The translations under genes and the position numbers were made by a program. Shown here piece after piece: positions 8,397 through 15,497 of a stretch of 28,045 nucleotides of DNA. Within the stretch, counting starts at the first letter, position 1; the number at the start of each line of letters is the position of its first letter. Source of the stretch: a virus. The stretch is taken from positions 1 through 28,045 of the IMG/VR virus record IMGVR_UViG_3300037839_000698, one strand, 5' to 3'. Under the pieces are notes generated by a model, which was not told where the DNA came from, ran no database searches, and saw only the letters and a list, made by a program, of their open reading frames with translations.

Positions 8397-9080
8397 TTAA
8401 CGTATATCTATTTCGCCGCTATAGATGTATTTTTTAACTTTTTGTATAATTGATTTTTTAAGATTTTTAATTTGCTTGTAGCCTGCTGACCTATTTTTTT
8501 CAGTAGTCTTATATCCCATTATTACTGCGGCTTCTTCATCTGATTTATGTTGGACATAAACTAATTCATAAAATCTCCATTCGGATAACTTTAAAATTTT
8601 TGACATTTTATTATGAATATTTTCTGCGCTTTTTTCAATATTTATATTATCATGAACCATGTTATGAACTTCTTGGGTGTGATTCTCTAAAGCCACGGGA
8701 AGTTTAATATCATAAGCTGATTTTTTTCTTTTTTCCCACTTTTTATAAAGAGAACATGCTCCGCATTGTTTGCCGTATATTTTGCATAGATCTTCGCCTT
8801 CTGCTGCTGAACATTTTAAGCAAGGTCTAGAGTAGTTTCCATAATTATTACGAATTAAATTTTTAATTTGATTGCTTATGATTCTATTAACCCAAGGCGC
8901 AAGCGGTTGTTCCTGATCGTAAAGAGCCCATTTATTATTTATATGTATTCTTATAATTTGAGAAACATCACTAAAGTCCATCCAAGCAAGCGCGGTTAGA
9001 TTCCATTTATTTTTTCTTTTATAGATTTCTTGATCTATTTCACCAATTTTTTCCTCAAACTTGGCTTTCTTTTTACTCAT
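8397..9080 (-). CDS. sigma-70-family-like transcription factor with Cys cluster
   Basis: This 227-residue protein has a region-2-like segment at about 33-82, ending in QPLAPWVNRIISNQIKNLIR, which matches the ECF pattern 'plgaWl.rIarN...lR'. A region-4-like helix-turn-helix lies at about 164-212 (LSEWRFYELVYVQHKSDEEA, then a Lys-rich recognition helix). Between them is a Cys cluster (C87, C90, C99, C106, C109) that could hold zinc, unusual for a sigma factor. T4-like phages use a small sigma-like protein (gp55) for late transcription. A similar role is inferred here, matching the single-element promoters in this window. The gene overlaps the upstream Zn-ribbon gene at TAATG. Confidence 0.65.
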   Translation of the reverse strand: MSKKKAKFEEKIGEIDQEIYKRKNKWNLTALAWMDFSDVSQIIRIHINNKWALYDQEQPLAPWVNRIISNQIKNLIRNNYGNYSRPCLKCSAAEGEDLCKIYGKQCGACSLYKKWEKRKKSAYDIKLPVALENHTQEVHNMVHDNINIEKSAENIHNKMSKILKLSEWRFYELVYVQHKSDEEAAVIMGYKTTEKNRSAGYKQIKNLKKSIIQKVKKYIYSGEIDIR

Positions 9081-9520
9081 TACCTTGATCTTCTAATAGA
9101 TCCAGCTTCTTTTTTGAAGTCTTCAAGGATTTTCTTATTTGACACTTTTTGAGCTTTTATTTTTGAAGAACTTCTTTTATTTGGTTTTGAGGGAGATTTC
9201 ATTAAATCTCCTATTTTTTCTCCTCTAATTTTTTCTGCAAAGGTTTCTATTTCTAGGCCTTTTATATCGGGAACATGATTAATACCATTATCATAATTAT
9301 CATTATCATCCTCATTATCATAATTTTCATTATTATCTTCAGTATTCCTTAATTTTTGATTAAGATTAGGGCGAGCACGATTAATCTTATTATTAGCTAT
9401 AATAGGTTTATCTTGAGCAGTTTGATTATTATCAAATGATTTACCACAATTACAGCAAAATTGGGGTTTTTTTAAAGAATAATCTGTTGCGGATCCACAA
9501 GAGGTACAATATCTTTTCAT
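9080..9520 (-). CDS. Zn-ribbon protein with acidic linker
   Basis: The first 30 residues of this 146-residue protein form a zinc ribbon: C5-x2-C8 and a second knuckle C22, C23, C25 (QFCCNCGKSF). An Asn/Asp/Glu-rich low-complexity segment follows (about 60-80, NYDNEDDNDNYDNG), and the C-terminus is basic (KRSSSKIKAQKVSNKK). No enzyme domain is visible. It is translationally coupled to the sigma-like gene. Small Zn-ribbon proteins beside transcription factors can act as co-activators or RNA-polymerase adaptors; that role is only an inference from position. Confidence 0.65.
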   Translation of the reverse strand: MKRYCTSCGSATDYSLKKPQFCCNCGKSFDNNQTAQDKPIIANNKINRARPNLNQKLRNTEDNNENYDNEDDNDNYDNGINHVPDIKGLEIETFAEKIRGEKIGDLMKSPSKPNKRSSSKIKAQKVSNKKILEDFKKEAGSIRRSR

Positions 9521-9577
9521 TTAATATAATTATATATTAAAAATTAATTTAAATCCAATTAAAATAATTATTTAATA

Positions 9578-9898
9578 TTAAACTAACGATAATATATTTA
9601 CTTCTGAAGCTTTAACTTCTTCTGTTTTCGGTTCTTCGACTTTGACTTCGTTGACTACTTCTGCTGGTGCGGTTACTGAGGTGTGAACTGACTCAACAAC
9701 TGGGGCTTCTAATTTAATTTCAACTACTGGAACTGGTGCTTGAATTTTTTCATCAACTACTGGCTCCAGCTTAGCTTGTTTGCTAGCTTCTTCTTGAGCT
9801 TTTTTCTCTTTAATTTCTTTGATCTTATCTGAAAAATCAATTTCAATACCATTCCTGTCTGCCGCTTTAATCTTGTTTTTTGGTTGAAATATAGACAT
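9578..9898 (-). CDS. Pro/Val/Glu-rich low-complexity protein
   Basis: This 106-residue protein begins MSIFQPKNKIKAADRNG, continues into a charged helix (IKEIKEKKAQEEASKQ) and ends in repeated P-V-V-E/E-V-K segments. No domain is recognised. Such Val/Pro/Glu-rich tails are usually extended and disordered, as in linkers or scaffold-like virion proteins. The start carries the GTGTAAT element 8 nt upstream and faces a plus-strand micro-gene with its own copy, so this is a divergent promoter region. Confidence 0.55.
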   Translation of the reverse strand: MSIFQPKNKIKAADRNGIEIDFSDKIKEIKEKKAQEEASKQAKLEPVVDEKIQAPVPVVEIKLEAPVVESVHTSVTAPAEVVNEVKVEEPKTEEVKASEVNILSLV

Positions 9899-9905
9899 AT
9901 ATATT

Positions 9906-9912
9906 ATTACAC
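9906..9912 (-). promoter_or_regulatory. late-type element GTGTAAT before 9898 start
   Basis: 8 nt before the ATG; half of a divergent pair with the plus-strand element at 9927. Confidence 0.5.
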
Positions 9913-9924
9913 ATGTTTTAATAC

Positions 9925-9949
9925 TAGTGTAAGGAGGAGTATGACACTA
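9925..9949 (+). promoter_or_regulatory. hairpin presenting the ribosome-binding site and ATG of the micro-gene
   Basis: TAGTGT (9925-9930) and ACACTA (9944-9949) form a 6-bp stem around a 13-nt loop that contains AAGGAGGAG and the ATG at 9941. The stem also includes part of the promoter-like GTGTAA. It could present or gate the start site. Confidence 0.4.
9927..9933 (+). promoter_or_regulatory. late-type element GTGTAAG before micro-gene
   Basis: 8 nt before the ATG at 9941; the stem of the start-site hairpin includes its first bases. Confidence 0.45.
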
Positions 9950-10015
9950 TCGACTAGTTTAATTTGTTTTGCTGTGTTAGTTTATATATTTTATCTTATT
10001 GAAAGACTAAAATAA
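9941..10015 (+). CDS. 24-residue single-pass membrane peptide
   Basis: This tiny plus-strand ORF has the strongest ribosome-binding site in the region (AAGGAGGAG, ending 1 nt before the ATG) and a GTGTAA element 8 nt before the ATG. The peptide starts MTLST and continues SLICFAVLVYIFYLIERLK: one membrane helix with a positively charged end. A second copy at 12103-12168 keeps the reading frame with only synonymous or conservative changes, which is good evidence that the sequence has been protein-coding. It lies antisense to the surrounding late genes. Function unknown; lysis modulators, superinfection-exclusion peptides and toxin-like peptides have this form. Confidence 0.55.
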   Translation: MTLSTSLICFAVLVYIFYLIERLK

Positions 10016-10075
10016 GATTAATAAAAAAGTGAATCTATTGAATTAGCGCTAAATATTTTATAATAGTTAACGTTT

Positions 10076-10318
10076 CTAATCTAAATTAAATAATAATTTA
10101 TTATCTATGATATATTGATCTAATTCTTCCTTTGTGTCTGAAATAACCATCGTCAGGGGACCAGACGTATATCCAGAGCACTGCAATGGTTCTATTGCAA
10201 TCACTTTAGTATCAGCGTCATAAATCATCCACCAGTCTTTTTCTGTAGTTTCAACTTCAGATGGAAAAGGAATGACTTCTTGATTATCTGAAACTTGATT
10301 TGTATATATTCTAATCAT
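10076..10318 (-). CDS. small partner protein of LRR protein 1
   Basis: This 80-residue soluble protein has a conserved core VIPFPSEV...DWWMIYDADTKVI and ends SDTKEELDQYIIDNKLLF. A paralogue at 12159-12386 shares most of its residues and the same position after the second LRR gene. It starts 4 nt after the end of LRR protein 1, so the two are co-transcribed and probably coupled. Small proteins that follow tail-fibre-like genes are often assembly chaperones or caps; here that role is inferred from synteny alone. Confidence 0.65.
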   Translation of the reverse strand: MIRIYTNQVSDNQEVIPFPSEVETTEKDWWMIYDADTKVIAIEPLQCSGYTSGPLTMVISDTKEELDQYIIDNKLLFNLD

Positions 10319-10322
10319 ACTA

Positions 10323-12068
10323 TTAATTTGTGGTTACGGTCCACCCTCTACCAGTTAATAAAGCTTTGTCTATTATTCCTTGGCTCGTAGGAGCAGCATT
10401 TCCCGATCCTCCTAAATTTAGAATTCTAGTGCCAGTTGTTCTGTTTGCAACGACAAATGCTGCAAGTATATTATTTACTACACTAGCTGTTAAAGAATTA
10501 TTTTGAGCTTGAAAATCTCCTAAAGTCCTAGAAATAATACCGCCCCCAAATCCTGTGAGTTTGTTTTCTTGGCAACGAAAAAGTTGTAATGCGCTTAATC
10601 CGTTCAAGCTTGGAATTGATCCCGTGAGTTGATTTGTTTGGCAACGAAGATCTTGTAATCTAATCAATCCACTCAAGCTTGGAATAAATCCTGTGAGTCT
10701 ATTTATCTGGCACTGAAAAATTTGTAAATTACTCAACCCAGTCAAGCTTGGAATTGATCCCGTGATTTGATTTGTGTGGCACTGAAAAATTTGTAAATTA
10801 CTCAACCCAGTCAAGCTTGGAATAAATCCCGTGAGTTGATTTGCGTTGCACTGAAACTCTTGTAAATCCCTCAATCTACTCAAGATTGGAATTGATCCCC
10901 CGAGTTGATTTGTTTGGCAAGTAAAAGTTCGTAAACCCGTTGACCCACTCAAGATTGGAATAAATCCCGTAAGTTTATTTGTTTGGCAAGTAAAAACCTG
11001 CAAATTGCTCAATCCGCTAAAACTTGGAATTGATCCCGTGAGTTGATTTGTGTGGCAACGAAAATCTTGTAATCCAATCAATCCACTCAAGATTGGGATA
11101 AATCCCGTGAGTTGATTTGTCTGACACTGAAAAATTTGTAAATTACTTAACCCACTCAAGCTTGGAATTGATCCCGTGAGTTGATTTGTGTGGCAACTAA
11201 AATTTCTCAAAAGAGTATTACCGCTGAGACTTGGAATGCTACCTGATAACTGATTGTTTTGGCAAAGGAAAAAGGCTAGTTGGGTGTTTCCTGATAACGA
11301 TGGTATGGTTCCGTTAATTTTTGGAGAAGTGGTTTGCGAGTCAATGCGAAAGTCTTTTAATAGCGTGTTTTGGCTTAAATTTGGTATTGGACCTCTCAAA
11401 TTGCATCCAATTGCGTAGAAAGACTCAAGATTTGGAAGCAATGATAGCGAAGGTAAGTTGCCTGTGATATTTTTATTTTCTTGAAATCTCAAGTTTTTCA
11501 AATTTGTAAGATTATCCAAAGAGGGAATAGATCCACTAAGTAAATTATTTTCCAACTTTAAGTCATTCAATAGAGGGGTATGATTAAAAGAAGGAAATTT
11601 GGTTAAGCTATTAACACCTAATTCTAAGTTTATTAAATTCGGACAAGATTCAATTCCTGAAAAAGCTGTAATACCATTACCTGTACAAACAAATCCTGTT
11701 AAGCTAGAAAAAGCAGACAAACTAATAGCTCCACCTAATTTTGGTGAACTTGCGCCGCAAGATATATCTGTAATATTTGCTCCACTACTTGAAAAGATTG
11801 AAATACCTGATTTTGTGATTCCAAATGTATGATTTATATTTGTACCGCTCGTTACGCTTTCATTAATGCCTTCACCCCAATTAACGTCAACTTGCCCGCT
11901 ACCGCTAATATATTTAACATTAAAATTCGTTATTGTTTTGCCATAAGGATCCTGAGCTAAGTTCCAAAAATTTCCTAGAGTATTTGACCAAAAATCAACA
12001 AAAATTTTGAAGATCGTGTTACTTTTAATTAAGGTCGGCAGACCATCTTTTTTCACTACAAAAACCAT
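10323..12068 (-). CDS. LRR surface/virion protein 1 (tagged family)
   Basis: This 581-residue protein starts with the tag MVFVVKKD. A PKD/BspA-like domain follows (about 45-110: VDVNWGEGINESVTSGTNIN). Then comes a long LRR array of the NQLTGSIPSLSGLSNLQIF type with 23-residue repeats alternating GSIP and GFIP. It ends in a conserved cap (GWTVTTN). The inward Cys/Asn ladder supports a solenoid. LRR proteins of this kind bind ligands on surfaces; in a phage a decoration, tail or receptor-contacting role is likely. It shares N-terminal, repeat and C-terminal sequence with the LRR protein at 12388-14220. The start carries the GTGTAAT element 8 nt upstream. Confidence 0.8.
   Translation of the reverse strand: MVFVVKKDGLPTLIKSNTIFKIFVDFWSNTLGNFWNLAQDPYGKTITNFNVKYISGSGQVDVNWGEGINESVTSGTNINHTFGITKSGISIFSSSGANITDISCGASSPKLGGAISLSAFSSLTGFVCTGNGITAFSGIESCPNLINLELGVNSLTKFPSFNHTPLLNDLKLENNLLSGSIPSLDNLTNLKNLRFQENKNITGNLPSLSLLPNLESFYAIGCNLRGPIPNLSQNTLLKDFRIDSQTTSPKINGTIPSLSGNTQLAFFLCQNNQLSGSIPSLSGNTLLRNFSCHTNQLTGSIPSLSGLSNLQIFQCQTNQLTGFIPILSGLIGLQDFRCHTNQLTGSIPSFSGLSNLQVFTCQTNKLTGFIPILSGSTGLRTFTCQTNQLGGSIPILSRLRDLQEFQCNANQLTGFIPSLTGLSNLQIFQCHTNQITGSIPSLTGLSNLQIFQCQINRLTGFIPSLSGLIRLQDLRCQTNQLTGSIPSLNGLSALQLFRCQENKLTGFGGGIISRTLGDFQAQNNSLTASVVNNILAAFVVANRTTGTRILNLGGSGNAAPTSQGIIDKALLTGRGWTVTTN
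10545..11240 (-). repeat. tandem 69-bp LRR-coding repeats
   Basis: About ten 69-bp units begin near 10556, 10626, 10695, 10763, 10831, 10899, 10968, 11037, 11106 and 11175, each with a gtgagttgattt-like core. They encode the 23-residue LRRs. Near-identity of alternate units suggests recent expansion by recombination or slippage. Confidence 0.8.
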
Positions 12069-12075
12069 AAATTAC

Positions 12076-12082
12076 ATTACAC
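12076..12082 (-). promoter_or_regulatory. late-type element GTGTAAT before LRR protein 1
   Basis: Part of the copied block 'membrane-gene tail, element, tagged leader'; 8 nt before the ATG. Confidence 0.55.
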
Positions 12083-12103
12083 TAGTTGGATAAATAGGTT
12101 TTC
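12083..12103 (-). pseudogene. 3' remnant of a two-TM membrane gene
   Basis: On the minus strand this reads K-T-Y-L-S-N-stop, matching the end of the intact membrane protein at 14879-15145 (I-K-S-Y-L-K-E-stop). Its stop runs into TAGTGTAATG as in the intact copy. It is the shortest of three copies of the block 'membrane-gene tail, promoter, tagged leader'. Confidence 0.45.
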
Positions 12104-12168
12104 GGCTAGTTTAATTTGCTTTGGAGTTTCAGTATATGTATTTTATCTTATTGAGAGATTAAGATAAT
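12103..12168 (+). pseudogene. 5'-truncated copy of the membrane micro-peptide gene
   Basis: The frame reads SASLICFGVSVYVFYLIER then LR-stop, homologous to the 24-residue peptide at 9941-10015. About half of the codon changes are synonymous and the others are conservative (T/A, A/G, L/S, I/V, K/R). The ribosome-binding site and ATG are missing: the 5' end is replaced by the membrane-gene remnant, and no in-frame ATG, GTG or TTG is seen nearby. The end overlaps the stop codon of the minus-strand gene at 12159. Confidence 0.5.
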
Positions 12169-12386
12169 TCATTATCAATAATGTATTGATCTAATTCTTC
12201 TTTTGTGTCTGAAATAACCATTGTCATGGGACTAGATGTATATCCAAAGCATTGGAATGGTTTTATTGTAATCACTTTAGTATCAGCGTCATAAATCATC
12301 CACCAATCTTGCTCTGTGGTATGCACTTCATCTGGGAAAGGAATAACCCACTCTGCACCTAATATTTGATTAGAATAAATTTTCAT
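12159..12386 (-). CDS. small partner protein of LRR protein 2
   Basis: This 75-residue protein is a paralogue of the one at 10076-10318, with VIPFPDEV...DWWMIYDADTKVI and TMVISDTKEELDQYIIDN conserved. The first 20 residues and the extreme C-terminus differ most. It begins 1 nt after the LRR protein 2 stop, so the pair was duplicated as a unit with the LRR gene. No known domain. Confidence 0.65.
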   Translation of the reverse strand: MKIYSNQILGAEWVIPFPDEVHTTEQDWWMIYDADTKVITIKPFQCFGYTSSPMTMVISDTKEELDQYIIDNELS

Positions 12387-12387
12387 A

Positions 12388-14220
12388 TTAATTTGTGGTT
12401 ACTGTCCAGCCTCTAGAAATCAAAGTAGCTTTGTCTGTTATCCCTTGGCCAGTAGGTGCACCATTCGCTCCTAAACTTAGGATTTTAGTTCCAGTTGTTC
12501 TGTTTGCTGCAACAAATGCTGCAAGTATAGCGTTTATTTGAAAACTTCCAAAAAGATTATTATAACCTCGAAAATCGCCTAAACTGCTAGGGACAGCAAA
12601 TCTAGTGGTAGTGTATGGTGGACAAAAAACTTCTTCGATTTCGGTGTCATAGCAATAAAAACTTTCCAAATTATTCAGCCCACTCAAATTCGGAAGGATC
12701 CCCCCGAGAGTTGGCATTGAGTGACAAGAGAAATTTACCAAACTGCTCAACAACCCAGTTAAAGTTGGGATTGATCCTATTAGTAGGTTATTGCTGCAGT
12801 CAAAGCTCTTAAGCGGATAGTAATTCGCTTGGTTTGTAAAACTTGGAATAAAACCTGTTATTTTGTTGTTGCTACAATTAAAGTGCTCAATATTATAGGG
12901 CAAATAAAGGCTTCGAAGAGCACCTGATAGTCGGTTGTTGCTGCAATTAAAGCTAAAAAGCGGATAGTAATTGGACTCAGGATTTTCATAATCTGGAATA
13001 GAGCCTGTTAGTTGGTTGTTGCTACAATCAAAGTTTATAATATGCCTAAGTTTTGGAATAGGACCTGTTAATTGATTGTTGTTACAATAAAAGTTATAAA
13101 AAACGTAGTTATTAGGATCAATACTTGGAATAGAGCCTGTTAGTCGGTTGTTGCTACAATCGAAGTCCGTAAGCGAAAAGAAATTGTTAAGTTGTGGAAT
13201 AGAGCCTGTTAGTTGGTTTTCTGCACAGTTAAAATTCTGAAGGTAATAGTTATAGGGACTAAAATTTAAATAAAAACTTGGAATAAATCCCGTGAGTTGA
13301 TTTTCCTGACACTGAAAAATCTGTAACTCACTTAACCCACTCAAGCTTGGAATTGATCCCGTGAGTTGATTTGTGTAACAACGAAAATCTCTCAAAATAG
13401 TATTACTGCTGAGACTTGGAATGCTACCTGATAACTGATTGTTGTGGCAGTAGAAAAAGGCTAGCGCAGGGTTTCCTGATAACGATGGTATGGTTCCGTT
13501 AATTTTTGGAGAACTGGTTTGCGAGTCAATGCGAAAGTCTTCTAATAGTGTATTTTGGCTTAAATTTGGTATTGGACCTCTCAAATTGCATCCAATTGCG
13601 TAGAAGGACTCAAGATTTCGAAGCAATGATAGCGAAGGTAAGTTGCCTGTGACATTTTTGTTTTCTTGAAGTCTTACGAGTTTTAGGCCTGTAAGATTAT
13701 TTAAAGAAGGAATAGACCCACTTAGTAAATTATTTTCTATTCTTAATTCCTGTAATAGAGGAGTGTGATTAAAAGAAGGAAACGTCCTTAAGCTATTATA
13801 ACCTAAGTTTAAATTTATTAAACTCGTACCAGATTCAATTCCTGAAAAAGCTGTAATATTATTATTAAAACAAGTAAATCCTGTTAGATTAGGAAATGAA
13901 GATATATTTATAGTTCCACTCAATTTTGGAGAACTTACGCCGCAAGATATGCTTTTAATATTTGCTCCACTCCTTGAAAAGATTGAAATACCTGATTTTG
14001 TGATTCCAAATGTATGATTTATATTTGTACCGCTCGTTACGCTTTCATTAATGCCTTCACCCCAATTAACGTCAACTCCCCCGCTAGTATATTTAACATT
14101 AAAATTTGTTATTGTTTTCTTATAAGGATTCTTAGTTACGTTCCAAAAATTTCCTGGAGTATTTGACCAAAAATCGAGAAAAATTCGTAAGACTGAGTTT
14201 TTTTTAATTATTAAACTCAT
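12388..14220 (-). CDS. LRR surface/virion protein 2 (tagged family)
   Basis: This 610-residue protein begins MSLIIKKNS, a variant of the shared IVKK tag, and shares the PKD/BspA-like domain (VNWGEGINESVTSGTNIN) and the C-terminal cap (GWTVTTN) with LRR protein 1. The first half of the LRR array is nearly the same as in the paralogue. The second half uses longer, Tyr/Asn-rich spacers (FDCSNNRLTGSIPS with inserts such as NYYPL), so the array has been remodelled in the likely ligand-facing part. It has no promoter element of its own and starts 1 nt after the end of the upstream gene, indicating shared transcription. Confidence 0.8.
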   Translation of the reverse strand: MSLIIKKNSVLRIFLDFWSNTPGNFWNVTKNPYKKTITNFNVKYTSGGVDVNWGEGINESVTSGTNINHTFGITKSGISIFSRSGANIKSISCGVSSPKLSGTINISSFPNLTGFTCFNNNITAFSGIESGTSLINLNLGYNSLRTFPSFNHTPLLQELRIENNLLSGSIPSLNNLTGLKLVRLQENKNVTGNLPSLSLLRNLESFYAIGCNLRGPIPNLSQNTLLEDFRIDSQTSSPKINGTIPSLSGNPALAFFYCHNNQLSGSIPSLSSNTILRDFRCYTNQLTGSIPSLSGLSELQIFQCQENQLTGFIPSFYLNFSPYNYYLQNFNCAENQLTGSIPQLNNFFSLTDFDCSNNRLTGSIPSIDPNNYVFYNFYCNNNQLTGPIPKLRHIINFDCSNNQLTGSIPDYENPESNYYPLFSFNCSNNRLSGALRSLYLPYNIEHFNCSNNKITGFIPSFTNQANYYPLKSFDCSNNLLIGSIPTLTGLLSSLVNFSCHSMPTLGGILPNLSGLNNLESFYCYDTEIEEVFCPPYTTTRFAVPSSLGDFRGYNNLFGSFQINAILAAFVAANRTTGTKILSLGANGAPTGQGITDKATLISRGWTVTTN

Positions 14221-14221
14221 A

Positions 14222-14599
14222 TTATTCTAAAGCAAATATTGGAAGAGTTGTAGATTGTGGGCAATTATTGATCATATAACTCGTTAGTTGCCATTTATTT
14301 GATGGAAATTTATCACTATTATTATAACTATTTGTGAAATATACTTCATCTGGACTTATTATTTTATAAGATCCATTTCCGCCATACCCTTCTGGAGTTA
14401 GTGGAGTAAGTATATTATAAAAAGCAGTATCTGTTGGTCTATATCTAAAGCTCGGTGCATCTAAATAAATCCATGTTCTATTAAATACTGAAAAATTACA
14501 GTTGGCATCTGCATCAAATGCTAAATTATTAAGTATTAATGATACGCCAAAAGTTATGAAATTAGGTTGAGCAGGATCTCTTTTAACTATAAAAGCCAT
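14222..14599 (-). CDS. tagged small virion-type protein
   Basis: This 125-residue protein starts MAFIVKRDPAQPNF, carrying the shared IVKR tag, and continues with a beta-rich, Asn/Tyr/Trp-rich body (NGSYKIISPDEVYFTNSYNN then FPSNKWQLTSY). The pattern 'NG-x-Y ... Y ... N-x-W-x-L/F' recurs in the proteins at 19501-20013 and 20018-20488, suggesting one small domain family used as virion decoration or tail-tip parts. It is first in a unit with LRR protein 2 and its partner. The start lies 8 nt from the GTGTAAT element. Confidence 0.6.
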   Translation of the reverse strand: MAFIVKRDPAQPNFITFGVSLILNNLAFDADANCNFSVFNRTWIYLDAPSFRYRPTDTAFYNILTPLTPEGYGGNGSYKIISPDEVYFTNSYNNSDKFPSNKWQLTSYMINNCPQSTTLPIFALE

Positions 14600-14606
14600 A
14601 AATTAT

Positions 14607-14613
14607 ATTACAC
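14607..14613 (-). promoter_or_regulatory. late-type element GTGTAAT before 14599 start
   Basis: Second copy of the duplicated block; 8 nt before the ATG, with TATTTAAATAAG just 5' of it. Confidence 0.55.
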
Positions 14614-14614
14614 G

Positions 14615-14674
14615 ACTTATTTAAATAGGTTTTTATATTTTTTTTCTTTTATTGCGTTCTAAAGCTGTTATAAA
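14615..14674 (-). pseudogene. degenerate 3' end of the two-TM membrane gene
   Basis: Read on the minus strand this gives F-I-T-A-L-E-R-N-K-R-K-K, matching FITVLERNKRQK near the end of the intact membrane protein at 14879-15145. It then shifts frame (an in-frame TAA appears) before resuming as T-Y-L next to the promoter. A frameshifted remnant between two tagged genes records an old tandem duplication. Confidence 0.6.
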
Positions 14675-14865
14675 GGATTCCAATAGATTATTCCATTCAA
14701 ACTACCGTCCAAGTAACCTCCAAATGGCCCATAACCAGTACTACCCGCATTATATATGCAGACATAATTAACTCCACCGAGGCTTACTATATCTCCGATA
14801 ACATAAACAGCTCCGCTGCTATAAGCTGGATAAATGAGCGCTTCTCTTTTAACTATAAAAGCCAT
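14668..14865 (-). CDS. tagged mini-protein with CBM5/12-like domain
   Basis: This 65-residue protein has the tag MAFIVKREA fused to a compact domain with the pattern Y-x-x-G-x-x-Y-x-x-GD-x-V-x-x-x-G-x-x-Y-x-C (AVYVIGDIVSLGGVNYVCIY) and an end-of-domain Trp (IIYWNPL). This resembles chitin/cellulose-binding modules of the CBM5/12 type, which bind polysaccharides through exposed aromatics. A phage protein of this size would be a sugar-binding decoration or tail protein. The GTGTAAT element lies 8 nt upstream and overlaps the stop of the preceding membrane gene. Confidence 0.6.
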   Translation of the reverse strand: MAFIVKREALIYPAYSSGAVYVIGDIVSLGGVNYVCIYNAGSTGYGPFGGYLDGSLNGIIYWNPL

Positions 14866-14872
14866 AAACTAC

Positions 14873-14879
14873 ATTACAC
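14873..14879 (-). promoter_or_regulatory. late-type element GTGTAAT before 14865 start
   Basis: The intact copy of the duplicated block; overlaps the TAG stop of the membrane gene. Confidence 0.55.
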
Positions 14880-15145
14880 TACTCTTTTAAATAGCTTTTA
14901 ATATCTTTAATCAACTTTTGTCTTTTATTGCGTTCTAGTACTGTTATAAAGGTCGCTATTGATATTGGAAAAGAAAACCTCAGAAAGAATTGAAGGTGGT
15001 CTTTCTTACTTAATAAATCAAAGTAATTAATATAAAGGTCACTTAGCCCCCAAAGCGTGAAAAGTATCGCAGGGACAAAAGTGATAAAAAAGAACTTATC
15101 ATAGGATTTTAAATCAGCCCACCAGTTCTTGATTTTAAGTAGCAT
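14879..15145 (-). CDS. two-TM membrane protein
   Basis: This 88-residue protein has two hydrophobic segments, about 18-40 (FFFITFVPAILFTLWGLSDL) and 53-69 (FFLRFSFPISIATFITV), a short loop and a basic C-terminal tail (ERNKRQKLIKDIKSYLKE). Topology is holin-like, but so is that of many small phage membrane proteins, and a separate holin-like gene lies at 1066-1350. It is the intact copy of the gene whose tails survive at 14615-14674 and 12083-12103. A GTGTAAG element sits 9 nt before the ATG. Confidence 0.6.
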   Translation of the reverse strand: MLLKIKNWWADLKSYDKFFFITFVPAILFTLWGLSDLYINYFDLLSKKDHLQFFLRFSFPISIATFITVLERNKRQKLIKDIKSYLKE

Positions 15146-15153
15146 ATATAAGG

Positions 15154-15160
15154 CTTACAC
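15154..15160 (-). promoter_or_regulatory. late-type element GTGTAAG before 15145 start
   Basis: 9 nt before the two-TM protein ATG; immediately after the operon ending at 15165. Confidence 0.5.
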
Positions 15161-15164
15161 AACA

Positions 15165-15497
15165 TTAGATTGGAGTTGCTTGAGCTGGAAGTCCATTTGA
15201 TAATACTGGAGGTGCTCTATATTGAGAATCGGTTGGAGTAGACGAAGCTCCAGAAGCTGTGTCTGGAGAACTAAAAGTAGAGAATTGAAATTCTTTTTCC
15301 ATGTTCACTTCACTTTCATTAACTTCTACTTGTCTGGATATTCCATTAACTTCTAGAGCTACTGGGCTTTTATGCCCTGATACATTAAGCACCATTTCGC
15401 CTTGTTCATTTTTAGTTATTTTAATTCTTATTTGATCTTCTGTATAAGAATAGGTAGTTAATAAAAACGCCGCTAATATATATAAAAATTTATTCAT
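15165..15497 (-). CDS. secreted small protein
   Basis: The start is placed at the ATG whose ATGA overlaps the stop of the upstream gene; a longer form starting at 15536 is possible but would overlap more. The 110 residues begin with a signal peptide (MNKFLYILAAFLLTTYSYT), continue with a short beta-rich domain (IRIKITKNEQGEMVLNVSG, EVNGISRQVEVN) and end in a Ser/Pro/Thr-rich tail. It is predicted to be exported. It is the last gene of the operon that includes the PEP-CTERM protein. Function unknown. Confidence 0.6.
   Translation of the reverse strand: MNKFLYILAAFLLTTYSYTEDQIRIKITKNEQGEMVLNVSGHKSPVALEVNGISRQVEVNESEVNMEKEFQFSTFSSPDTASGASSTPTDSQYRAPPVLSNGLPAQATPI

Noticed and set aside
10545-11240. 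69-bp repeats resembling a CRISPR array
   Set aside because: The units are contiguous without variable spacers and encode in-frame LRRs.
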